Assembly (NCBI RefSeq): GCF_029212575.1
Contig: NZ_JARGPK010000008.1
Coordinates: forward strand, 1-64,000
Direction of reading: 5' to 3'
Origin: Antarcticimicrobium sp.
GTDB lineage: Bacteria > Pseudomonadota > Alphaproteobacteria > Rhodobacterales > Rhodobacteraceae
DNA length: 64,000 nucleotides
Each line of letters starts with the position of its first letter. The stretch's first letter is position 1. Positions 8,227 through 16,943 of this stretch are shown in pieces. The translations under genes were made by a program, and so were the position numbers. The notes under the pieces are model-generated. The model saw only the letters and a program-made list of their open reading frames with translations, made no database searches and was not told the DNA's origin.

Positions 8227-8464
8227 AAAATCCTCACTCTTCGTCACGCCCGCCACGCGAAACCATGTACCCCCCAAGGTCGGCAAGACGGTGCGACCTG
8301 TCTATTGTAACGAAAACCCGGTGCAAGTCAGGTTTTTGGTAACGCCTATTCGAAATTGTTTGAGGACACGACTCCGTTTTCAGCCTAACGCCACGGGGTC
8401 TCTGCGGCAATTCGCCTGTTCATCGGTCCGAAGGTTCCGGGCGTTCCGGGCGTTTCGGGAAAAC
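8227..8464. other. Non-coding remainder of the dctP-livK gap
   Basis: The 363-nt gap between dctP and livK carries the dctP operators at one end and the livK terminator at the other. The middle stretch holds no convincing reading frame, RNA or repeat that I can see, apart from the near-duplicate words GTTCCGGGC and GTTCCGGGC/GTTTCGGG at 8430-8460. Confidence 0.5.
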
Positions 8465-8493
8465 GAAAAACCGGCGCGGGGGCCGCGCCGGTT
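8465..8493 (-). terminator. Rho-independent terminator after livK
   Basis: An 11-bp perfect stem (AACCGGCGCGG at 8469-8479, CCGCGCCGGTT at 8483-8493) with a 3-nt loop is followed on the minus strand by a U-rich run (TTTTTCGTTT). It lies 27 bases past the livK stop and should end the liv operon. Confidence 0.87.
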
Positions 8494-8520
8494 CTGGGTT
8501 TCCGCTGGTCTCGGGCGGGA

Positions 8521-9681
8521 TTACTGGCGGCTCAGAACCTTCCACTTGCCGCCTTCGACGACCGAGATCACCACCTCGTCGGCGCCCTGATGATCCTCGG
8601 GACCATAGGTGATTTTTGCATCCGCCAGAGCGTCATGGTAATCCAGCGTCTCCATCCCGTTGATGAAGCTCTCCTGGGTCAGCTCCGGCCCCGCCGCCTC
8701 GAGCGCGCGGATCACCGTATCGGCGGCGGAATAGCCCAGCATCGAGAACCCGCCGGCATCCTGGTCGAACCTGTCCTTGTAGGCGGCCATGAACTTGGCC
8801 ACCACGGGATCATCGGCACGCGACTGCAGGTCAACCCAGCCCGCAGCGGCATAGAGCCCCTCGGTCACGCCGCCCGGCACAGCCGCGACAACCGCCAGGA
8901 ACCCGGCCGAGGTGTTCAGGAACATCACGTCGTTCCAGCCCAGCTTCTTGGCGGTGCCGACCACTGTGATCGCCTGCCGCACGCCCAGCGCCAGCGTGAT
9001 CACGTCACACTCGGCCGCCTTCAGCTTGGTCAGCGACCCGACGAAATCAAGCTCGTCCGGCTTGTGCGTGGTCTCGCCGGCAAAGGTCAGCCCCAGCGTA
9101 CCGACGATGTCCTTGGTGCTGTCGCCGATCTCTTTGCCGAAATCGGTGGGCAGATACATCGAGCAAATCTTCTTGGCCCCCTTCTCGGCGGCAAGATACT
9201 TGACCCCCTCCTGCACCTGGTCCCAATAGCTGGAAAAGCCGACGAACTTGTTGTGCATCGGCTCCTTCAGCATGTCGCGCGCCGCCGTCAGCGGGCCGAT
9301 ATTCGGGATGCCCTTGGGATCGAGCAGCTTGAAGCCCGCCAGATTCATCGGCGTGCCCAGTGACAACAGCATGGCAAAGACCTTGTCGCGATTCAGAAGC
9401 TTGTTGTAGCCCTGCATCGCGCGCGGGATCTGGTACCCGTTGTCCTCGACCACGAAGCGGATCGTGCGGCCATGCACGCCGCCGGCCGCGTTCACCTCGT
9501 CAAAGCGCAGGTTGGCGCCGTTCACCGCCGGAACGCCCACCGCGGCAAAGATGCCGCTGAGGTCGTTGACCGAACCGATCACGATCTCGCCGTCGCTCAC
9601 GCCCTGGGTGTCCGCGCGGGCGGCGCCGGAAATCCCGGTGGCCAATACCGCGGCGGCCAGGGCCGTTGTCAGTTTCTTCAT
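8521..9681 (-). CDS. livK: ABC transporter substrate-binding protein (LivK / branched-chain type)
   Basis: A 386-residue periplasmic type I binding protein. It has a Sec signal peptide (MKKLTTALAAAVLATGISG, cleavage near ARA-D) and the family opening EIVIGSVNDLSGIFAAVG, followed by GANLRFDEVNAAGGVHGR, typical of the Peripla_BP_6 group. It is the last gene of the livHMGF-synthetase-livK operon and ends in a terminator. The acyl-CoA synthetase next to it suggests a ligand other than leucine, such as an aromatic or fatty acid; this is inference. Confidence 0.88.
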   Translation of the reverse strand: MKKLTTALAAAVLATGISGAARADTQGVSDGEIVIGSVNDLSGIFAAVGVPAVNGANLRFDEVNAAGGVHGRTIRFVVEDNGYQIPRAMQGYNKLLNRDKVFAMLLSLGTPMNLAGFKLLDPKGIPNIGPLTAARDMLKEPMHNKFVGFSSYWDQVQEGVKYLAAEKGAKKICSMYLPTDFGKEIGDSTKDIVGTLGLTFAGETTHKPDELDFVGSLTKLKAAECDVITLALGVRQAITVVGTAKKLGWNDVMFLNTSAGFLAVVAAVPGGVTEGLYAAAGWVDLQSRADDPVVAKFMAAYKDRFDQDAGGFSMLGYSAADTVIRALEAAGPELTQESFINGMETLDYHDALADAKITYGPEDHQGADEVVISVVEGGKWKVLSRQ

Positions 9682-9721
9682 GGTTATCCTCCCTATGAAA
9701 AACGTACGTTTGGGGTCTTGT

Positions 9722-11602
9722 TCAGTACATTTCGTCGATCAGCGCCTTGTGCTTTTTCTCCACGAAGCTGCGCTTGAGCTTCATGGTTGCGGTCAGTTCC
9801 TCGTCCTCCGCCGTCAGGAGCACGTTGATCAGGCGGAAGTCCTTGATCTGCTCGACCCGCGCGAACTCCCTGTTCACCGTCTCGACCTCCTGACGGATCA
9901 GCGCGACCACCTCCGGCGCGGCGCAGAGGGATGCAAAATCACTGAACGGTATTTTCTGGTCCTGCGCAAACTTCTCGACGTTTTCCTGGTCGATCATGAT
10001 CAGGCAGGTCAGGTACTTGCGCCGATCCCCGATCACCACCGCGTCCGAAACATAGTGACTGAACTTCAGCCGGCTTTCGATCTCGGCCGGGGTGATATTT
10101 TTGCCGCCAGCGGTGATGATGATGTCCTTGAGACGGCCGGTGATGGTCAGGAACCCGTCCTCGTCCAGCCGCCCCACGTCGCCAGTGCGCAGCCAGCCGT
10201 CCTCGGTAAAGGTCTCGGCGGTCTTTTCGTTGTTGCGCCAGTAGCCCTGGAAATTGTTGAGGCCAAAGGTCTGGATCTCGCCGTCCCCGGCGATGCGAAC
10301 CTGAAACCCCGGCACCGGCTTGCCCACGGTGCCCAGCTTGTTGTCCTCGGGCAGGTTGACGGTGGCCAGTCCGGCGTTCTCGGTCATGCCGTAGCCTTCG
10401 ATCAGCTTGACGCCGATCGACCAGTACCACTTGATCAGCTCGGGCGAGATCGGCGCCGCCCCGGTGGTGCCGCGCCGCATCTTGTCCATGCCGAGCATCC
10501 GGCGCAGGTTGCGCAGGACCAGGAAATCCCAGATCGCATAATACGCCGAGACCGCCAGCGGCGGGCGCTTGCCCGCCAACAGGAAGCCGGCCCGCCGCGC
10601 CCCGGCCTTTTGCGCCATGTGAAACGCCAGACGTCCCGCCGGCGTGGCCTCCTGCGCCAACACGAGCACCCGCGAATAGATCTTTTCCCAGACCCGCGGA
10701 ACGGCGGTGAAGTGATCCGGCGAAACCTCCTGCAGGTTGTCGAACACGGTCTCGGTGCTTTCGGCGAAATTCACCGTGGCCCGCGCCGCGAGCGGGAAAT
10801 AGACCGACACGTCGCGTTCAAGGATATGGCAGAGCGGCAGAAAACAAAGCTGTTGATCGGTGGGCAAGGTCGGCAGCGCATGGGCGCCCGACACCATCGC
10901 GCCGACGATATTCTCCTGGCTCAGCATGGCACCCTTGGGCGCCCCGGTGGTGCCCGAGGTATAGATCAGAAGCCCGGTATCCTCTGGCCGGACCCTTTCG
11001 ATCTCGGCCTCGAAGAACCCGAGGTTCTCGGCCTCGAAGGCACGGCCTGTCTCGTAAAGCTCGTCGAGAAACACGCATTTGTCGTGGCGCAGGTCGTGCA
11101 GCCCCTCTTTTTCCAGGATGATAACCTTGAGCACCTGCGGCGCTTGGTCCTCGATCTCGAGGAACTTGTCGAGCTGCTCGTCATCCTCGACAAACAGGAA
11201 CCGGCTATCGGAATCGCGCAGGATGTACTCCAGCTGGCTGGCCGAGTCGGTGGTATAGACCCCCGAGGCAATGCCGCCGACACACTGGATACCCATGTCG
11301 GCATAGAGCCATTCCTTGCGATCCTCGGACAGGATCGAGACCACCTCGCCCCGTTCCAGCCCCAACGCGCGCAGGCCCAGCCCCAGCCATTTGGCATGGG
11401 TCCAGTAGTCGCGCCACGAACAGGATTGCCAGATGCCCAGATCCTTTTCCCGGTGCGCGATCCGGTCGCCCATCTCGGCGCAGCGCCGGGCAAAGAGCTT
11501 GACCACCGTGTCGCAGCCATCCACCAGCGCGGGCCGCGTGCCCGGCACCGCGTTGACCATCACGCCGTTGACCTCGATCTGGTCGGTCGATTGGACATTC
11601 AT
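9722..11602 (-). CDS. AMP-dependent long-chain-type acyl-CoA synthetase within a liv operon
   Basis: The 626-residue adenylate-forming enzyme belongs to the FAA1/long-chain branch. It has the ATP-binding motif YTSGTTGAPKGAM around residue 214, GYGMTENAGL, and GRLKDIIITAGGKNITP. These enzymes make acyl-CoA plus AMP and PPi from a carboxylic acid. It lies between livF (4-nt gap) and livK on the same strand, which implies that the ABC transporter brings in the acid that this enzyme activates. Substrate chain length or aromatic character cannot be read from the sequence. Confidence 0.88.
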   Translation of the reverse strand: MNVQSTDQIEVNGVMVNAVPGTRPALVDGCDTVVKLFARRCAEMGDRIAHREKDLGIWQSCSWRDYWTHAKWLGLGLRALGLERGEVVSILSEDRKEWLYADMGIQCVGGIASGVYTTDSASQLEYILRDSDSRFLFVEDDEQLDKFLEIEDQAPQVLKVIILEKEGLHDLRHDKCVFLDELYETGRAFEAENLGFFEAEIERVRPEDTGLLIYTSGTTGAPKGAMLSQENIVGAMVSGAHALPTLPTDQQLCFLPLCHILERDVSVYFPLAARATVNFAESTETVFDNLQEVSPDHFTAVPRVWEKIYSRVLVLAQEATPAGRLAFHMAQKAGARRAGFLLAGKRPPLAVSAYYAIWDFLVLRNLRRMLGMDKMRRGTTGAAPISPELIKWYWSIGVKLIEGYGMTENAGLATVNLPEDNKLGTVGKPVPGFQVRIAGDGEIQTFGLNNFQGYWRNNEKTAETFTEDGWLRTGDVGRLDEDGFLTITGRLKDIIITAGGKNITPAEIESRLKFSHYVSDAVVIGDRRKYLTCLIMIDQENVEKFAQDQKIPFSDFASLCAAPEVVALIRQEVETVNREFARVEQIKDFRLINVLLTAEDEELTATMKLKRSFVEKKHKALIDEMY

Positions 11603-11606
11603 CGCC

Positions 11607-12380
11607 TTACCTCCAGGTCTTCTTGCGCTTCCAGCGACGCTCGCCGCGCTGGCCCTGTTCCTGATGGCCCAGGTAGAACGACTTGATATCCTCGCTCTCC
11701 ATCAGGCGGTCGGCGGTGCCGTCCATCACGATCCGGCCGATCTCCATCACATAGCCCACATCCGCCAGGTCCAGCGCCACCCTTGCGTTCTGCTCGACCA
11801 GCATCATGGTCACTTGCTCGTCGGCGTTCAGCCGCCGCAGGATGCCGAAAATCTCCTGTACCAGCAGCGGCGACAGCCCGAGGCTGGGCTCGTCCAGTAG
11901 CATGATCTTGGGCCGCAGCATCAGGCCGCGGCCGATCGCCAGCATCTGTTGCTGGCCACCCGAGAGCGTTCCGGCCTCCTGCTGGCGGCGCTCGGCCAGG
12001 ATCGGGAAATACTCGAACACCATCTGGCGGTCGCGCTCGATCTCGGCGCGGTCGTTGCGGGTGTAGGCGCCCAGGCTCAGGTTCTCGTCCACCGTCAGCA
12101 GCGGAAACACCTCGCGCCCCTCGGGCACATGGACAATGCCGCGGTTGACGATCTGGTGCGGCTCCATCCCCTGGATTTCCTCGCCGTCGAAGACGATCTT
12201 GCCCTTTTCCGGTTCCATGATCCCCGAGATGGTCTTGAGCAGGGTCGACTTGCCCGCGCCGTTGGCGCCCAGCACGGTCACCACCTGCCCCTGTTCCACC
12301 TTCAGGCTGACGCCCCGGATCGCCATGATCGGGCCGTAAAAGCTCTCCAGGTTCTTGATTTCCAGTACGCTCTGCCCCAT
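11607..12380 (-). CDS. livF: ABC transporter ATP-binding protein LivF
   Basis: A 257-residue ATPase that powers import. Walker A GANGAGKSTLL is near residue 39, the signature LSGGQQQMLAIGR near residue 137 and Walker B IMLLDEPSLGLSP after it. The ATG at 12380 overlaps the livG stop as TGATG; a GTG three bases earlier is also possible. The C-terminus carries an unusual run of basic residues (RGERRWKRKKTWR), beyond the ordinary LivF end. Confidence 0.9.
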   Translation of the reverse strand: MGQSVLEIKNLESFYGPIMAIRGVSLKVEQGQVVTVLGANGAGKSTLLKTISGIMEPEKGKIVFDGEEIQGMEPHQIVNRGIVHVPEGREVFPLLTVDENLSLGAYTRNDRAEIERDRQMVFEYFPILAERRQQEAGTLSGGQQQMLAIGRGLMLRPKIMLLDEPSLGLSPLLVQEIFGILRRLNADEQVTMMLVEQNARVALDLADVGYVMEIGRIVMDGTADRLMESEDIKSFYLGHQEQGQRGERRWKRKKTWR

Positions 12381-13147
12381 CACGCCGCCCCCGTTCCGAG
12401 GTAGGCCGCGATCACCGCCGGGTCCGATTGCACCTCGGCCGGGGTGCCCTCGGCCAGCTTGGCGCCATCGGCCAGCGCCAGCACCCGGTCGGAGACGCCC
12501 GAGACCAGCCCCATGTCATGTTCCACCATCAACACGGTGATCCCCATCTGCTTGCGGATGTCGTCGATCCACCAGCGCATGTCCTGGGTTTCCTCGACCG
12601 AGAGGCCCGAGGCCGGCTCGTCCAGCAGCAACAGGCGCGGGTCGGAGGACAGCGCGCGGCCCAGTTCCACCACCTTGCGCACGCCATAGGGAAGGCCCGC
12701 GATCATCTTGTTGCGATAGGGTTGCAGATCGAGGAAATCGATCACCCGTTCGACCGCTTCGCGGTGCTTTTTTTCCTCGCGCCGGACGCGGGGGGTGAAC
12801 AGCATCTCTTCGATCATGTTGGTGCGGCGGTGCCGGTGGCGGCCGACCAGCAGGTTCTGCAACACCGTGGCATGATCGAACAGTTCGATGTTCTGGAAGG
12901 TGCGGGCGATGCCCAGATCGGCGACCGCATCGGCGCGCCGGTCCAGCAGGTTCTGCCCGTCGAAGGTGATCTGGCCCGAAAACGGCTCGTAAAACCGCGA
13001 GATCAGGTTGAACACGGTGGACTTGCCCGCCCCGTTGGGGCCGACGATGGCATAAACCTCGCCCTCCTCGACCGAAAGGCTCAGGTCGTTGACGGCGACC
13101 ACGCCGCCGAATTTCAGCGTGGCGTTGGTGATTTCCAGCAGGCTCAT
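12380..13147 (-). CDS. livG: ABC transporter ATP-binding protein LivG
   Basis: A 255-residue ATPase, partner of LivF. Walker A GPNGAGKSTVFN lies near residue 35, and GIARTFQNIELF and VVELGRALSSDPRLLLLDEPASGL give the Q-loop and Walker B. LivG proteins usually have this ARTFQ form of the Q-loop. The start at 13147 overlaps the livM stop as ATGA; upstream frame extension in this reading frame is a shadow of livM. Confidence 0.9.
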   Translation of the reverse strand: MSLLEITNATLKFGGVVAVNDLSLSVEEGEVYAIVGPNGAGKSTVFNLISRFYEPFSGQITFDGQNLLDRRADAVADLGIARTFQNIELFDHATVLQNLLVGRHRHRRTNMIEEMLFTPRVRREEKKHREAVERVIDFLDLQPYRNKMIAGLPYGVRKVVELGRALSSDPRLLLLDEPASGLSVEETQDMRWWIDDIRKQMGITVLMVEHDMGLVSGVSDRVLALADGAKLAEGTPAEVQSDPAVIAAYLGTGAA

Positions 13148-14229
13148 CTCAGACGCTCCGTCTTGAGGTAGCTTTTCTGGCGCTTGAACATGTCCTTGCG
13201 GGCGAAGGGAAACAGTTCGAACCAGGTCCGGATCTTGAGCCAGCGGCCGTAGATGCCCATCGGCTCGAACAGGATGAAGAGGATCAGGATGGCGCCGAAC
13301 ACGCCGGTTTCCAGCCCCGGGATCGCCACGTTGCCGCCGCCGATCATGTCGGTGGTCATCGACAGCGCCTGCGGCAGAAAGGCGATGACGACGGCGCCGA
13401 AGAACGCCCCGTGGATCGAGCCCAGCCCGCCGATCACGATCATCATCAGCAGGCTGATGGAGATCACGATGGAGAAGGTTTCGTTGTTGAAGGCGCCGGC
13501 ATAGAACCCCATCAGCGCCCCGGCCAGCCCGGTGATCGCGCAGGACAGGCCGAAGGCCGCCGCCTTGGTAAAGGCGATGTGCACCCCCATGGCGGTGGCT
13601 GAAACCTCGGAATCGCGCACGGCGGCAAAGGCCCTGCCCAGCGGCGCACGCAGCAGGTTGCGATAGAACAGCGTGCACAGGATGGTGACGGCGAGGACCA
13701 GCCAGTAGAAGCGGTCCGGGGTCGTCCAACGTTCGATTTCGATCCCGAAGATGGTGATCATCGGGGCGAACTTGCCACTGACCCCATCGGTCCAGGGTTC
13801 CAGCAGGACGATGATGTCGTCGGCCAGCACCGACAGCGCGATGGTGGCAATCGCCAGATAAATGCCGTGCAGCCGCACCGCCGGGATCGAGAACAGCGTG
13901 CCGAAGATCCCGGTGATCACGCCGGCCAGCGGAAAGGCCAGCAGGAACGGCAGCCCGTTCTCCATCCCGATGATGCAGGAATAGCAGCCGATGGCGAGAA
14001 AGGCCGCGTGCCCCAGGCTGGCCTGCCCGGTCTGCCCGGTCAGCAGCATCAACCCCAGCCCCGCAATGGCCCAGATCAGCACGTTGGTAACCTCTCCGAG
14101 AAAGAAATCGTCGAGCAGCCAGGGCAGGATCACGGCGACAGCCACCAGCGCGGCATAGACGAAGAAACTCCACCAGTCGGGAAACAGCCGGATGTCGTGT
14201 TCGTAGGACGTCTTGAAATGGATACGCAT
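13144..14229 (-). CDS. livM: ABC transporter permease LivM
   Basis: A 361-residue permease with about nine hydrophobic segments. It holds the family motifs GLMLLTGQTGQASLGHAAF (near residue 60) and GGLGSIHGAFFGA near residue 285. The ATG at 14229 (MRIHFKTSYEHD) is preferred to the longer frame, since it is four bases after the livH stop and the extra residues upstream are livH shadow. Second gene of the liv operon. Confidence 0.9.
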   Translation of the reverse strand: MRIHFKTSYEHDIRLFPDWWSFFVYAALVAVAVILPWLLDDFFLGEVTNVLIWAIAGLGLMLLTGQTGQASLGHAAFLAIGCYSCIIGMENGLPFLLAFPLAGVITGIFGTLFSIPAVRLHGIYLAIATIALSVLADDIIVLLEPWTDGVSGKFAPMITIFGIEIERWTTPDRFYWLVLAVTILCTLFYRNLLRAPLGRAFAAVRDSEVSATAMGVHIAFTKAAAFGLSCAITGLAGALMGFYAGAFNNETFSIVISISLLMMIVIGGLGSIHGAFFGAVVIAFLPQALSMTTDMIGGGNVAIPGLETGVFGAILILFILFEPMGIYGRWLKIRTWFELFPFARKDMFKRQKSYLKTERLR

Positions 14230-14233
14230 GGCG

Positions 14234-15109
14234 TCAGACCTTTTTCGTGCGGACCTGGCTGAACAGGCCGTGCGGGCGGAACACCAGAACGAACAGCAAC
14301 AGCGCATAGGGTGCGACCTGCGAATAGCCGGCGGCGAGGTAGCGCGAGGCAAAGGGTTCGATCACCCCCACGATCAACCCGCCGGCCAGCGCGCCGGGCA
14401 GGCTGCCGAAGCCGCCGATCACCGCCGCCGCAAAGGCCTTGATCCCCAGCAGCCCGGCGTTGGGGTCGATCGCGCCCTTCGACGCGAACAGGATGCCCGC
14501 AACCGCGGCCACCGCGCCCGACAGGCCCCAGATCAGCCCGTGCACCCGCTTCACCGGGATGCCCATGTAATAGGCCGCCATCTGGTTCTGCGACGCCGCC
14601 TGCATCGCCAGTCCCAGCTTGGTGCGCTGGAAGAATTGATAGAGGAACAGCGTCAGAAGGAAGGTGACGACAATCACGGCAAGGTCCGCCATCCCGAGCA
14701 CCACGCCGGCAACCTGGAAATCGCCATGCGCCAGCGGGCTTTCCAGCGACTGCGGCTCATGCCCCCAGATCGCCCCTGCGACAAAGCGCAGGACGAAGCC
14801 CATGGCGATGGTCAGGATCACCACCGCGGTCTGGCTCTGGCCGAAAAGGTGGCGCAGGATCACCAGGTCGAGCAGGTAACCGATCAGCGCCATCAACCCG
14901 ATCGCCAGCGGCGCCGCGATCCAGAACGGCAGGTCCATGTATTCGGCGTTGGTCAGGCCCAGCGTCACGAAAGCGCCCAGCATCATCAGGTCGCCCTGGG
15001 CGAAGTTCACCGCCTCGGTCGCCTTGTAGATCAACACGAAGCCCAGCGCGATCAGACCGTAAACACAGCCATTTGCCAGCCCGCTGACCAGCAGTTGCAA
15101 TACGTCCAA
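14234..15109 (-). CDS. livH: ABC transporter permease LivH
   Basis: A 291-residue permease with eight or so hydrophobic segments and the LivH motifs GLIALGFVLIYKATEAVNFA and GGFGSLPGALAGGLIVG. It begins with a TTG codon at 15109 placed behind a GGGAGGA ribosome site, giving MDVLQLLVSGLANG, the normal LivH N-terminus. First gene of the liv/acyl-CoA synthetase operon. The palindrome at 15217-15234, about 108 bases upstream, is the likely operator. Confidence 0.9.
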   Translation of the reverse strand: MDVLQLLVSGLANGCVYGLIALGFVLIYKATEAVNFAQGDLMMLGAFVTLGLTNAEYMDLPFWIAAPLAIGLMALIGYLLDLVILRHLFGQSQTAVVILTIAMGFVLRFVAGAIWGHEPQSLESPLAHGDFQVAGVVLGMADLAVIVVTFLLTLFLYQFFQRTKLGLAMQAASQNQMAAYYMGIPVKRVHGLIWGLSGAVAAVAGILFASKGAIDPNAGLLGIKAFAAAVIGGFGSLPGALAGGLIVGVIEPFASRYLAAGYSQVAPYALLLFVLVFRPHGLFSQVRTKKV

Positions 15110-15216
15110 ATTGTCCTCCCCTGCCGGTTTGGCATGACGGGGTGCGCCGGTCTCTCCTCTCCCGGTGCGCCCCGCGGACCCGTGCCCTCACACGAATCCA
15201 GCTCTTCGGCTTATCA

Positions 15217-15234
15217 ACATACCACTCGGTATGT
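15217..15234. promoter_or_regulatory. Palindromic operator for the divergent TetR regulator
   Basis: ACATACC-ACTC-GGTATGT is a perfect 7-bp inverted repeat in the 286-nt gap between livH (minus) and the TetR gene (plus). Its form is typical of TetR-family operators in fatty-acid and aromatic-CoA regulons. It could control both directions. Confidence 0.75.
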
Positions 15235-15395
15235 CCCTGTTTTGTCAATCGTCTATGCGCAGGAATGTTTCTTTACATCTGCATCAGAAGCAAGAAATAT
15301 CCACCCTTATGACCAGATGACGGAACTTTGGTTCCATTTACCACCGGCGCAGCACACCCAGCTGGGGCCATCGCCATCACAGCCTTCGGAACCCG

Positions 15396-16004
15396 ATGCC
15401 AGATACTCTTACCGAGCCGCAAAGCGAGATCCTCGATGCCGCCGCCACCTGTTTCATGAAACTCGGGGTCAGCGTCGCGTCTGTCGATGACATCGCGCGC
15501 AGCCTCGGCGCGACCAAGGGGCGGATTTACCACCATTTCGCCTCGAAGGGGGCGCTGCTGGGCGCGGTTCGTCTGCAGGCGCCGGAGTTTACCCGGCAGG
15601 CCATCGCCCCGGTGATCGACGACAGCCTGCCGCCGGGGCGGAATTTTCACAACATGGCGCTGGCCCATGTCGCGGCGGTGTTTGCGACGCTGCCCTACCA
15701 CAAGGTTGTCATGCAGCATTACACCGGGTTGGAACCGAAATCCCCCACCGAGGCCGACCGCGCCATGGAGGCCCGGATCATGGCGGCCAACGCCGGGTAC
15801 GAGAACCTGTTTCGCGCGGTGATCCACAAGGGCATGGAGTTGGGAGAGTTCCGGCGCCAGAACCTCTCGGTGGCGCTGCACAGCGTATTGATCCTGTTGA
15901 ACGCGCCCGTGTTCTGGTATTCGCCGCGCCCGTCGGAGCCGGAGGGATTCACCGCGCAGGTGGCGCGCCAACTGGCCGACATGGGACTGGCCGCGCTGAT
16001 CTGA
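15396..16004 (+). CDS. TetR/AcrR family transcriptional regulator
   Basis: A 202-residue repressor. The N-terminal helix-turn-helix covers about residues 10-55 (ILDAAATCFMKLGVSVASVDDIARS, then KGRIYHHFASKGALL), matching the TetR signature; the C-terminal part is the variable ligand domain. It is transcribed away from the liv/acyl-CoA synthetase operon with a palindrome between them, so it probably represses that operon and itself, with an acyl-CoA or the free acid as effector. The effector is inference. Confidence 0.88.
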   Translation: MPDTLTEPQSEILDAAATCFMKLGVSVASVDDIARSLGATKGRIYHHFASKGALLGAVRLQAPEFTRQAIAPVIDDSLPPGRNFHNMALAHVAAVFATLPYHKVVMQHYTGLEPKSPTEADRAMEARIMAANAGYENLFRAVIHKGMELGEFRRQNLSVALHSVLILLNAPVFWYSPRPSEPEGFTAQVARQLADMGLAALI

Positions 16005-16017
16005 TCCGGGAATGGAA

Positions 16018-16048
16018 AGACCCGCCGCGACCGGGGCCGCGACGGGTT
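16018..16048. terminator. Bidirectional hairpin terminator between tetR and the dsrE-like gene
   Basis: Arms at 16020-16029 and 16038-16047 pair over 10 bp with one mismatch (a G-U wobble on the minus-strand RNA) and an 8-nt loop. It lies between convergent genes, and both sides have only short U/T stretches, so its strength is uncertain. Confidence 0.6.
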
Positions 16049-16073
16049 GTCTTGCAATCGGGATTTGGCCGGA

Positions 16074-16511
16074 TCAGTAGCTCATCACGCGGGCGTTCTC
16101 GGCGATGATCGCCCCGGCCATCTCTCCGGGTTTGGCCACGCCCACGCCGTCCAGCAGCACCGAAGCATCGGCACCCTTGCCCGGCAGGTAGATCGCGCAG
16201 ACCTCGACCTTGGCGCCGGGCTGTTTCATGATCGCCTGCATCAGGCCCTGCGGGCTCATGTTCTTGGGCGGCTGGCCGGCGGTGGCGCTTTCGGGCGCGT
16301 CCCTGAGCGCCAGTTCGCCCGCCGGGCCGCAAAGCATGATATGCGGGGTGACGCCCTGCTGTGCCGCCTGCATGGTCAGCACCATTGCCATCAACTGGGT
16401 CTGCGCCTCGGGCGCGGTCAGGATGGTCACCAGCGTCTCGGGCGCCTCGGCCTGGGCCTGGGTGGTCAGGGTTGCGGTGGCCAGGGCGGCGGCGGTCAGA
16501 ATACGTTTCAT
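16074..16511 (-). CDS. Exported DsrE-like sulfur-relay family protein
   Basis: A 145-residue protein with a Sec signal (MKRILTAAALATATLTTQAQA) and a DsrE/DsrF-like core. Two cysteines remain in the mature part, at about residues 61 (MLCGPAG) and 105 (VEVCAIYLP), the kind of position used to carry sulfane sulfur in DsrE proteins. Last gene of a sqr-DUF5368-dsrE group on the minus strand. It may accept the persulfide or polysulfide made by the quinone reductase in the periplasm; the family match is good, the role inferred. Confidence 0.75.
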   Translation of the reverse strand: MKRILTAAALATATLTTQAQAEAPETLVTILTAPEAQTQLMAMVLTMQAAQQGVTPHIMLCGPAGELALRDAPESATAGQPPKNMSPQGLMQAIMKQPGAKVEVCAIYLPGKGADASVLLDGVGVAKPGEMAGAIIAENARVMSY

Positions 16512-16571
16512 GTCTTTCTCCTTAAGGTGAGGGATCGAAAAGGGCCCGCACGACAGCCGCGCGGGGATTGT

Positions 16572-16931
16572 TCAGAACTTAAGCCTGCTCTTGCGCAGGA
16601 TCAGCGATTCCAGCGTGTAGACCAGGATCGCCAGCCCGACGGCGCCGGCCGCGGCGACCATCAGCATCACGATCACATCGACCGGACCGCCGATGTCGCC
16701 AAAGCCCGAATGGGTCATCCGCTGGACGAAAAGCACGGCGCCGATCGCGCCGAAGGGCATCGAAAGCTGCGCCCAGAGGAATTTCTTCCAGCTCACCGCG
16801 CGGTCGCGGATCAGCACATAGACATAGGCCATCGTGATCACCACGGCGGCGGCGACCATGGCCCAGAACAGGCCCCGGCCGAAGATTTCCTCGAACACGG
16901 CGATCAGGGTTCCCAATGTCAGGTCTTTCAT
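16572..16931 (-). CDS. Small membrane protein, DUF5368-like
   Basis: A 119-residue protein with three clear hydrophobic helices (about residues 18-40, 52-70 and 84-108) and a basic C-terminus. I recognise it as probably DUF5368, a family without assigned function. It sits 12 bases downstream of the sulfide:quinone reductase gene and upstream of the exported DsrE-like gene, so a membrane role in the same sulfur process is suggested by position only. Confidence 0.65.
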   Translation of the reverse strand: MKDLTLGTLIAVFEEIFGRGLFWAMVAAAVVITMAYVYVLIRDRAVSWKKFLWAQLSMPFGAIGAVLFVQRMTHSGFGDIGGPVDVIVMLMVAAAGAVGLAILVYTLESLILRKSRLKF

Positions 16932-16943
16932 TTCGTGCTCTCC

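Noticed and set aside
9440-11686. A 748-codon plus-strand frame opposite the acyl-CoA synthetase
   Set aside because: Antisense shadow; no recognisable domain and it would overlap three minus-strand gene ends.
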